Positions 9,203 to 16,800 of a stretch of 64,000 nucleotides of DNA are shown here, one piece after another. A model generated the notes under the pieces. It did no database searches, was not told where the DNA came from, and worked only from the letters and a program-made list of their open reading frames with translations. Source of the DNA: Blautia schinkii DSM 10518 (GTDB lineage Bacteria; Bacillota; Clostridia; Lachnospirales; Lachnospiraceae); assembly GCA_000702025.1 (NCBI GenBank), contig JNKJ01000023.1, positions 1 to 64,000 on the forward strand, in the 5' to 3' direction. Numbering within the stretch: position 1 is the first letter of the stretch; each line of letters opens with the position of its first letter. The translations under genes and the position numbers were made by a program.

Positions 9203-9319
9203 ATCGTTTCTGGTAAGAAAGGTAAAATAACCCGTCCTGGTCCAGGGCACATGGAACAAGTCGTTTTCGATCTCCATTACCTGGTCCAGGTCATCTACCA
9301 ACATCTCACGTAAAATCAT
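8882..9319 (-). CDS. rimI: Ribosomal protein S18 alanine N-acetyltransferase
   Basis: A 145-residue GNAT acetyltransferase. The acetyl-CoA loop appears as RQREGIGHFLM (about residues 75-85), followed by LEVRAGNSTAIRLYERMGF, the RimI signature. It is third in the tsaE-tsaB-rimI operon, an order common in Firmicutes, and its ATG overlaps the tsaB stop (ATGA). Its 3' two thirds are overlapped on the other strand by the open tail of the YfhO-type gene. The acetylated substrate is assigned from family knowledge. Confidence 0.93.
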   Translation of the reverse strand: MILREMLVDDLDQVMEIENDLFHVPWTRTGYFTFLTRNDSMFLVVEDKGQIIGYCGLLMVLDEGDVTNVAVRRDRQREGIGHFLMDSLVRLAEGIGITTIHLEVRAGNSTAIRLYERMGFARDGIRKGYYTNPTEDALLMTRRPQ

Positions 9320-10074
9320 GAACGCTTCCCCGCTTCTCTTTCCGCACGCTCACGTTCTGCCTGGGATACGCGCAGATACTCAGGATTATGGTCCCTGGCA
9401 TTCTCAATCCTGCCCTCTTTATAATAAACCATCCCAAGACTTGCCACTGCCGCTGCTCTCTGCTTATTCACATGGGCAGGAGCAAAGGAATACGGGATTT
9501 TCAACGTCCTAGCGATCACATCACGGAATACCGGGACACCGTCCCCTAAAAAAGTCACTGACACTACCGGTTCTTTTTCGCCTAACTCTTTTTCACCTGA
9601 TTTTTTCTCTCCCAGCTCATTTAACCGCTCCAGAAGCTCCGTGACAGGCACTGCCATCTGGTCCTCCACCACAGTGAGCGCGTGCTTTTCAAAACGGTAA
9701 ATTCCTGTATAAACCTGGCTTCTGCGTGCGTCCATGATGGGGCACACCAGGCCTTTTACATCATATAGATTGTAAGCCAGCGCCTCCACCGTGGGCACAG
9801 CAACTAGCGGCTTATCAAGAGCTAAACCAAGCCCCTTGGCCGTAGCCGAGCCGATACGAAGACCTGTAAAGGACCCCGGGCCTGCTGCCACCGCAATGGC
9901 GTCGATGGTGCCCAGATCAAGCTCTGTCATCTTCACCACCTCATCCAACATAGGAAGCAAGGTCTGAGAGTGTGTTTTCTTATAATTGACCGTATATTCT
10001 GCCAGCAGTGTGTCGTCCTCCACAACAGCCACGGATGCCACAATGCCGGAACTGTCCAGCGCTAAAATCTTCAT
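9316..10074 (-). CDS. tsaB: t6A biosynthesis protein TsaB
   Basis: TsaB is the ASKHA-fold partner of TsaD in threonylcarbamoyl-adenosine synthesis. It begins MKILALDSSGIVASVAVV and has the SQTLLPML, AAGPGSFTGLRIGSATAKGLA-like and VCPIMDARRSQVYTG segments. An unusual Lys/Glu-rich insertion at about residues 158-172, with three GEK(K/E) repeats, is probably a surface loop. It overlaps tsaE upstream and rimI downstream by 4 nt each, so the three are co-translated. Confidence 0.95.
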   Translation of the reverse strand: MKILALDSSGIVASVAVVEDDTLLAEYTVNYKKTHSQTLLPMLDEVVKMTELDLGTIDAIAVAAGPGSFTGLRIGSATAKGLGLALDKPLVAVPTVEALAYNLYDVKGLVCPIMDARRSQVYTGIYRFEKHALTVVEDQMAVPVTELLERLNELGEKKSGEKELGEKEPVVSVTFLGDGVPVFRDVIARTLKIPYSFAPAHVNKQRAAAVASLGMVYYKEGRIENARDHNPEYLRVSQAERERAEREAGKRS

Positions 10075-10523
10075 TTTATATCTGCTCCTTCTTCTCCGTC
10101 CATCCCCTCTATCGTGATGCGGCGGTAATCAAATCCCTGCTGCAAATCCTTCTCAATCCTTACCTTGATCAGATTCTCCGGCAATATTTCCTCAATCAGG
10201 TTCGCCCACTCGATGAGGCAGATTCCCTCTCCGAAAAAATAATCGTCATAGCCAATTTCCTCCATTTCTTCGATGTCCCCGATACGATAAACGTCGAAAT
10301 GGTAAAACGGCAGGCGTCCGCTCTCATATTCCTGGATAATGGTAAAGGTCGGGCTGCTGATCGGCTCATGGATGTCAAGGCCTGCTGCCACTCCCTGGGT
10401 AAACACGGTCTTTCCCACGCCCAAATCTCCCACCAGGGTGTAAATCTGTCCCGGCCGTGCATTCCTGCCAATCCTCTCTCCTAATGCAAATGTTTCTTCA
10501 GGTGTTCTCGTCTCTATAACCAT
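10071..10523 (-). CDS. tsaE: tRNA threonylcarbamoyladenosine biosynthesis ATPase TsaE
   Basis: A small P-loop ATPase that energises the TsaB-TsaD complex. The Walker A is GDLGVGKT (about residues 33-40), and HFDVYRIGD and IEWANLIEEILP are characteristic. The start at 10523 is chosen because GGAGGAGA lies just before it; the in-frame extension upstream runs into a degenerate tandem repeat and is unlikely to be coding. The gene is first in the tsaE-tsaB-rimI operon. Confidence 0.95.
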   Translation of the reverse strand: MVIETRTPEETFALGERIGRNARPGQIYTLVGDLGVGKTVFTQGVAAGLDIHEPISSPTFTIIQEYESGRLPFYHFDVYRIGDIEEMEEIGYDDYFFGEGICLIEWANLIEEILPENLIKVRIEKDLQQGFDYRRITIEGMDGEEGADIK

Positions 10524-10570
10524 GTTCTCCTCCGGCGGCTGTTTCAAAATTGTCCTGCAGCGTACTAAGC

Positions 10571-10660
10571 TTCCTGTCCTACGGCGCACTCAGCTCCCTG
10601 CCCTGCGGCGTACCAGCTTCCTGCCCTGCGGCGCACTCTGCTTCCTGCCCTGCGGCATTT
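10571..10660. repeat. 24-bp degenerate tandem repeat, about four copies
   Basis: Units beginning near 10571, 10595, 10618 and 10642 share TTCCTGCCCTGCGGCG followed by CACTCAG-like or TACCAG-like ends, with a 23-24 bp period. They lie between tsaE and the cyclophilin promoter. On the minus strand short reading frames pass through (PQGRK-type repeats) but none has a convincing ribosome-binding site. Unit-number change would alter the tsaE leader. Confidence 0.7.
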
Positions 10661-10671
10661 TAAGCTTTTCC

Positions 10672-10700
10672 TTGCAGAATTGTCCTTTGCATATTATAAT
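10672..10700 (+). promoter_or_regulatory. Promoter of the cyclophilin gene
   Basis: The -35 box TTGCAG (10672-10677), 17-bp spacer and -10 box TATAAT (10695-10700) lie about 45 nt before the start codon at 10749. Confidence 0.7.
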
Positions 10701-10748
10701 AGAGCGAACAGGGAAATACAATACTTTTTGAAAAGGAGAAACAAAACA

Positions 10749-11267
10749 ATGGCAAATCCAATCGTAACCATTACTATGGAAAACGGCGATGTGATGAAAG
10801 CAGAGTTATATCCGGAAATCGCCCCGAATACAGTAAATAATTTTATCAGCCTGGTCAAAAAAGGATTTTATGACGGACTGATTTTTCACCGTGTTATCAA
10901 CGGCTTTATGATCCAGGGCGGATGCCCCAACGGCAACGGTATGGGCGGCCCGGGCTACAATATCAAGGGTGAGTTCTCACAGAACAGATTCAAGAACGAT
11001 CTGGCACATGACCCAGGCGTTCTCTCCATGGCAAGAGCCATGAACCCGAATTCCGCAGGCAGCCAGTTCTTCATCATGCACAAGGCAGCTCCGCATCTTG
11101 ATGGAAGCTATGCGGCTTTCGGCAAGGTAATCGAGGGTATGGATGTGGTGAACAGAATTGCAGAGGAAGATACTGATTACAGTGACAGACCTCTTGATGA
11201 GCAGAAGATTAAATCCATGACTGTGGATACTTTTGGAACAGATTATCCGGAACCGGAGAAATGCTGA
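10749..11267 (+). CDS. Cyclophilin-type peptidyl-prolyl cis-trans isomerase
   Basis: A 172-residue single-domain cytosolic cyclophilin without a signal peptide. It shows IFHRVINGFMIQGG (catalytic Arg and surrounding core), NSAGSQFFIM, HLDGSYAAFGKV and the VVNRI segment. The start at 10749 follows AAAAGGAG by about 10 nt. It stands alone with its own promoter and a strong terminator. A housekeeping folding role is inferred from the family. Confidence 0.95.
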   Translation: MANPIVTITMENGDVMKAELYPEIAPNTVNNFISLVKKGFYDGLIFHRVINGFMIQGGCPNGNGMGGPGYNIKGEFSQNRFKNDLAHDPGVLSMARAMNPNSAGSQFFIMHKAAPHLDGSYAAFGKVIEGMDVVNRIAEEDTDYSDRPLDEQKIKSMTVDTFGTDYPEPEKC

Positions 11268-11316
11268 TTGATAGATTAAAGCTTTGGCAGGTATAGTCGG
11301 CAGGCAGGTATAGTCG

Positions 11317-11354
11317 GCAGGTACAATCCTTTTGTGGTTGTACCTGCTTTTTAT
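11317..11354 (+). terminator. Rho-independent terminator of the cyclophilin gene
   Basis: A perfect 10-bp stem, GCAGGTACAA with TTGTACCTGC, is followed by a T tract. Just before it, GGCAGGTATAGTC is repeated twice, which looks like partial duplication of the stem's left arm. Confidence 0.9.
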
Positions 11355-11388
11355 TACGATAAAATTTGGTGAATTTCACAGAGTACGG

Positions 11389-12045
11389 TTACCTTTCGAA
11401 AAGGAGAACTTCTCCGTCCAGAAGAGCGAAATATAAGTCTTTTTCCTTTTGCATGCTTGCGCGGCCGTTCGTGCCCTCGGTAATAGCCTTTTGAACGGAC
11501 TCAACCTCGCCAAAGGGCACAAGCAGGCGCAGAGTGACCTTGTCTGTATATTCTGAGTCGAGGATTGGAATCTTGCGCTCCCCTGCAATGTACTGGATTT
11601 TGCCGATTCCTGTGTAATCGGTGGTCACTTCGAGGGATATGCCATGGATTTTCTCAATGATCCGGCTTTGGCGCAGTCCCTCCTGTACAGCCTTGGAATA
11701 TGCACGCACAAGGCCGCCTGTGCCCAAAAGCGTGCCGCCGAAATAACGGGTGACTACCACGGCTACATTGTAGATATCCTCTCCCAGGATCACATCCAGC
11801 ATGGGCCGGCCTGCTGTGCCCGAGGGCTCCCCATCATCGCTGCAGCGTGTGTACTCGCGGTTTTCGCCCACTGAGTATACATAGCAGTTGTGACTGGCAT
11901 CCCAGTATTTTTTGCGCATCTCTTCTATAAAGGCCAGGGCCTGTTCTTCTGTTTCCACCAGACGGACGGTGGCGATGAACCGGGATTTCTTTTCCACGAT
12001 TTCACCTGCACCGCCTTCGTGAATCGTCTTGTATTGTTCCAGCAT
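11389..12045 (-). CDS. YigZ / IMPACT family protein (UPF0029)
   Basis: A 218-residue protein with the family's features: GEIVEKKSRFIATV near the N-terminus, ASHNCYVYSVG, CSDDGEPSGTAGRPML and VVVTRYFGGTLLGTGGLVRAYS. The C-terminal ferredoxin-like DUF1949-type part follows. The start at 12045 has GGAGGC 7 nt upstream. The family is linked by homology to translation and stress regulation; its bacterial function is unsettled. It is a single-gene unit facing the cyclophilin gene. Confidence 0.9.
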   Translation of the reverse strand: MLEQYKTIHEGGAGEIVEKKSRFIATVRLVETEEQALAFIEEMRKKYWDASHNCYVYSVGENREYTRCSDDGEPSGTAGRPMLDVILGEDIYNVAVVVTRYFGGTLLGTGGLVRAYSKAVQEGLRQSRIIEKIHGISLEVTTDYTGIGKIQYIAGERKIPILDSEYTDKVTLRLLVPFGEVESVQKAITEGTNGRASMQKEKDLYFALLDGEVLLFER

Positions 12046-12134
12046 TTTGCTTGCCTCCGAGATTTTATTAGAATGCGTATATAAGAATTATTGTGCTTAT
12101 ATTGTGCTTACGTTGCAGTGCATCCTTATTGTTT

Positions 12135-13040
12135 TTAATCTTTATAATATCGCCATCCTTTATGTGACGTCCATAATTTTTGCCATTCTTCTTCATTCAC
12201 TATCGCGTCAAATACCGGCTCCAGGAAAACTTTCATTTCTGCAATAACAACTGAAAAATCAAGTGTTTCATCTTTTATGTTTTTCATAAAGTATTTCCAT
12301 CGCTTTTGCATGTCCTCATCTTCGAAAAGTGCGGCGATTCGCTTAAAGCTGCTTTTGTCATAAGGCGTACCTCGATTCTGTAAAGTTTCATAAATAGCAG
12401 TCTGCAATTTTATTCCCTCAAAATCGAATGTCCTTGAAAGATAGTAAATATCATAGAAATCTTTCATTCTCCCTGTCAGCTCAAAGCGTTGCAGAATAGC
12501 GTCAAGCTTTTCAGCTATTGTGCTTTCAAGAGAATAAGTTTTGATAACGGGAGCCTCAAAATTAGGGAGCTGTGTATTGATCGTGCGTTCCTCAGCTTTC
12601 GGCACGATTATATCACCAACCCCAATGTCAACATTGAACGGCACTCGTACATTCTTTATCTGACCAATAATTTGCGTACTTATACCGTGGTATTTTCTTT
12701 GCGGAGAAATTTCTTCAAAACCTTTTGCCGTCATCTTGATATAATCATTATCTGTTGGTGTATCAATAATTTTATTAATCAAGTCTTTTACATTTTCCAT
12801 TGAATTAGAATATCCACGAAGCAGGAAATCAACATCAATGGTTGCTCTACTTTCAAAGTTTGTAAGCGTATAAATAAACAAACCACCTTTTAGTATCAGA
12901 AAATCATCATATCCGGACTTTGAAAGTTTTCTCAAAAATTCCTCCTGCATAAAAAGCTGCAAGCACTGCTGATAACTAATACCAGAAGCCTTTGCTTTAT
13001 TTCTGAGCCTTGCCAGAACAGATGCCGCTATATCCGCCAT
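12135..13040 (-). CDS. abiEii: AbiEii-type nucleotidyltransferase toxin
   Basis: The toxin of an AbiE toxin-antitoxin/abortive infection pair. The nucleotidyltransferase core is visible as LILKGGLFIYTL followed by the acidic pair in TIDVDFLLRG (about residues 46-78). Later come VPFNVDIGVGD and the SLESTIAEKLDAILQR segment, where the family has conserved Lys and Asp. AbiEii proteins are GTP-binding nucleotidyltransferases; related MenT toxins modify tRNA. The start at 13040 overlaps the antitoxin stop (TAATG) with GGAG about 10 nt before. The 301-residue length is normal and the gene looks intact. Confidence 0.92.
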   Translation of the reverse strand: MADIAASVLARLRNKAKASGISYQQCLQLFMQEEFLRKLSKSGYDDFLILKGGLFIYTLTNFESRATIDVDFLLRGYSNSMENVKDLINKIIDTPTDNDYIKMTAKGFEEISPQRKYHGISTQIIGQIKNVRVPFNVDIGVGDIIVPKAEERTINTQLPNFEAPVIKTYSLESTIAEKLDAILQRFELTGRMKDFYDIYYLSRTFDFEGIKLQTAIYETLQNRGTPYDKSSFKRIAALFEDEDMQKRWKYFMKNIKDETLDFSVVIAEMKVFLEPVFDAIVNEEEWQKLWTSHKGWRYYKD

Positions 13041-13648
13041 TATAACCACACTCCAATCAATTCTTTTACACGTTTCTGCACGCGCAAAACCTTCGCATAT
13101 TCCATGAGTTTTGGTATATTCTTTCTTTGGTCTTTTACATAACCCTGCACTGCTTTGTTAAAAATCTCTTTATCCATCTTGTTCATATTCCGCAATACAT
13201 CGCAGATTGTTCGGTCACGGTCATAAATGCGAACTTCCGTAAAGTCTATTTTACCTTTTGTCTCGCCCACAGGAAGCAGCTCGGGTTCAACTCGATAAGC
13301 CTTGACGAAAGGATAATCTATTTTTGTACGGTGCCGGGAAGTATTCTTGTCTATTGCAATATTCCATTCGACAGGGTTTCTGTCACTGTATCTGTAATAA
13401 AACAGAGCAGTTTCCATACAAAGCACAGCATCAGGAAATAAGCTATTGATAATTACCACTTCGCTTTTACCATAGTCCTCAATCCAGTGGTAATAGCCCC
13501 GCTTGACCTTTTCAATCAATCCATCTTCCAACATCCGCTGAATGTCTCTATAGTATAGTTTTTCCGTGTTAAGCTGAGCTGTTGTCATGATATAATCATA
13601 ATCCGAGAAAATTTTACCAAGATTATTTATATCTTTCTGTTCGAGCAT
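13040..13648 (-). CDS. abiEi: AbiEi-type antitoxin and transcriptional repressor
   Basis: A 202-residue protein whose N-terminal winged-helix part (about residues 10-60, with GLIEKVKRGYYHW) is typical of AbiEi. The C-terminal domain contains LFPDAVLCMETALFYY and VRIYDRDRTICDVLRN, also family hallmarks. Family members repress their own operon by binding inverted repeats, and such repeats are present upstream (13664-13703). It is coupled to the toxin by a 1-nt stop/start overlap; GAGGTGAG precedes its ATG. Confidence 0.92.
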   Translation of the reverse strand: MLEQKDINNLGKIFSDYDYIMTTAQLNTEKLYYRDIQRMLEDGLIEKVKRGYYHWIEDYGKSEVVIINSLFPDAVLCMETALFYYRYSDRNPVEWNIAIDKNTSRHRTKIDYPFVKAYRVEPELLPVGETKGKIDFTEVRIYDRDRTICDVLRNMNKMDKEIFNKAVQGYVKDQRKNIPKLMEYAKVLRVQKRVKELIGVWL

Positions 13649-13663
13649 TATCTCACCTCTGTA

Positions 13664-13735
13664 TTAAACCACACAAAAAATTTTCTTCAATGGTGTGTTT
13701 TAATACATTATACTTTATTATTATTTTAAAGTCAA
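13664..13735 (-). promoter_or_regulatory. abiE promoter with inverted-repeat operator
   Basis: On the minus strand: -35 TTGACT (13730-13735), 17-bp spacer, -10 TATAAT (13707-13712). Immediately downstream are two 11-bp arms, TTAAACCACAC at 13664-13674 and GTGTGTTTTAA at 13693-13703, inverted with one mismatch. An operator covering the transcription start fits autorepression by AbiEi. Confidence 0.75.
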
Positions 13736-13792
13736 TTGGAGTAAATCAAACAACTATACATCTTTGATTTGAAATATCCGTCATTATAGAAA

Positions 13793-13820
13793 ACCGGCAG
13801 AGCTTTTTTGCTCTGCCGGT
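13793..13820 (-). terminator. Terminator of the large secreted-protein gene
   Basis: An 11-bp perfect stem, ACCGGCAGAGC with GCTCTGCCGGT, is followed on the minus strand by TTTTCT. It lies 7 bp beyond the stop of the large gene and may also insulate the abiE promoter. Confidence 0.88.
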
Positions 13821-13826
13821 CAATAA

Positions 13827-16800
13827 CTACTTCACTACTAATTTTTTCGCTCCGGACCATTTACTGAAAATCTTTTTGCCGCCTTTTCCTGTACGGTTTG
13901 CAGCGTGTGCTCCCAGATAATAGGTCCCCTTTTTCACATTTTTAAATACAATGGCATTTCCTTTACTCTTTTTCACAAGCTTGCCGTAATCCACAGGACG
14001 CTTGCCGTATATACTATCATTGGCTGTTTTTTTGCCGAGAACTACATCATAGCTTGTAACATTTTTGATTTTCTCAAAGACGACGGTAACTGTACTTCCC
14101 TTAACAGAGATAGATTTTATCTTTGGAGTGACAGGCGTAGTCGCTGTTACAGTGAATTTAAACGGCTGAGACCATCCACCGAATACCTTTTTACCATCTA
14201 CTTTCTTCCATGCATGGCAATATGCATAATAAGTACCCTTTTGCACATATTTAAAATCTGTTTTGAGAGTTGTAATATTTTTGCGAGCACCATCGTATTT
14301 CTTGGTACGAATACAATTCTTGTCCGTACCAATAACAAAATCATACCCTTGGGCCTTCTCCGCTTTTCCACTTAATTGTACAGTGGCTTTATTTCCGGAA
14401 ACATTCACTGTTTTTAAAACAGGAACACCGACCTTCTTAAGCCCTGCGGCGGCTTTTTCCAATGCAGTGAGGAGTTCTGATGCCTTTTCTGTTGTCAAAT
14501 CCTTATCTGCTAAGCCTTTTTCAGCATCTGAAAGCGCCTTTTCAAATGGAGCCCATGTTGTCTCTGTATAATCAGCCTTATCGTAAGCTTTATATTTGTC
14601 AAAAGCTTCCTGGAGGGATTTCTTGTCTGCTGCTTTTACTAAACCATCTGCTGCTGCCTTTAATTTCTTTTCCGCGTCATCAACTGTAGACTGACTATAG
14701 CTGTTGTCTAATGCAGACTTCGCAGTGGTCATTGCTTCCTGGAAGGCTTTCCAGGACTGTGCCGTATAATCAGCTTCTTTATAGCCGCTGCAGGTGTTAT
14801 AAAGCTGGCGCAGCGAGCTCTTGTCCACTGACGGTGGATAATAAATATATGTCAGACCCTTTATTGCTGTTTCAAGATTTTCATACGCCTTGTCAATTTC
14901 TCTCTGAAGTGCACTTTCATTTTCCAGGACCGCTTCTGCTTCCTCTAATGCATGAGCAAATGCGTTCCAGCTGTAAGTGGTGTAGCCGGAGGAGGATTTG
15001 TCCTTGTTTGCATTGTACAGAGTCTGAAGATTGGTTTTGTCAATCTTTGTTATGAGAATGGTGCTCTCGCCAATTTCCGCGCCGTCAGGCCATTCAACTA
15101 AAAATGTGTAGCCCTTATTGGCTCTTCCCTCGATAACACCTTCGTATATGTTGTCTGTAGAATCAATCCAGGGGTTTATCCCATCATCATCAATCAATTC
15201 TACATTAAACCAGCTCTTGACCTTATATTCATATAGGCCATCTTCCTCAGGTATGAATGTTGCGCTGTGATAATTTGCATACGTAGATGTTTCCTCTACC
15301 TTCACTTCCTTGTCCAATTCCAGCTTGGTAAAGTTCATTTCCGATCCCTTTTTTACAGAAATCGGAATTTTTTCTGATTTTATATCGGGAAAATCTCTTA
15401 AATAGAACTGTACATTTGTTTCGCCAATACCAGCGCCATCCTCGAAATTCCTTCCATTATCTAACGTATAGTCAATACGCCCGTAACGGTCAAAGCTGCT
15501 GTAACCAGAATACTGTGTTTCTGATTTACTTTCATCCGACAGTGTAAGCTGGAATTCCCACTTATTAAATTCACAGAAATGTCCGTAGAGTATATCTTGG
15601 TACTTAGGTGTTACCGAAAAACTTTTTATTGTTGTTCCTGTTGGTTTCACATCTACTGAGCAGTCTTGCCCTTTATACATAAAGTATATTTTTTCATTCG
15701 CTTTCATCTCTCGCACAAAGGATGTACCGCCCCAAGCACCACTGTCAGAAACCCTGCCGTCTTTTAGCAGCCAGAATCTGTTCCAATTGTCTGCATCGTT
15801 GTCTTTCGGTGTAAATGAAATCTCATAGATTCCTTGCTGCTCTGCCTCGTAAACAAAACAATATGCATTGTTGTAGTTTACACTGCTTGTAGAGGATATG
15901 GGGGTATTCTGTTTCAATTGTGGTAAATCCGTAATATCTGCCGCTTTTTTTACAGTAACATCTTTAAAATAGCTCATTTCTTCTATGTAGGTATCTCCTA
16001 CATATACTTTTATTTTGCCGCTTGCATAATCACCATCGTCATTTATCGGCCGCTCACAGTTTAGTTCCCCATAGCTGATGCCGTCTCTTTGGATGATGTC
16101 CCACACAGCCGCCACAATAGACTTATTATCACTAAATATAATTTTAAATTTTAGTGAGCCGTAACCCTCTGCCTCAAGGAATTCAGAAATATATGCATCC
16201 GGCAATACCTCACCATTAGCAAGCTCAATCTTCGTTATATTTGGCACATTCACTACTTTTGCAGTTACTACAGCTTGGGGCTCAGCAATTCCTATATAGA
16301 TCACTTCTCCCTTTTGAAGTACAAATGGATCTAATTTCCATGTTTTATTCCATTTTAACTCTTGTGAGCCTCTCACTTTTGCAGATTCTCGGGCCCAGAA
16401 GTATTCGCTGTCCTGCGTTATATCTTCTCCAGAAGCCTTGATATTAAAATAATATGTTCCCGCCTCCGGAGCTTGGAAACGAAGCCATTGCATATCTTGT
16501 GGCCCCTTTCTCAGTGTCTGAGCCTCTCCAATCTTAATCGAAGAAAACATTTCGGAATCAAGGTCTACAATATCTATTGTATACTCAGGTGTCCTTACGC
16601 CTGAGCCATCGAATCCAAACGTAATCTTTCTTTTTCCTGCAAGAATATTACCGTGATCATCCCAAATTCTGCTTATATGCAGACTTCCATAATACCTGCT
16701 TTGTCCATCATCGAAAAATGAAATTATCTCTGGTGGCGTTCCATCTGTATATTCAACTTTAAACCTACAATCTCCATAAATGAGGAAGAGCCCATAAGAC

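Noticed and set aside
10571..10660. CRISPR-like or rRNA-like repeat
   Set aside because: Units of 24 bp abut each other and vary; there are no spacers.
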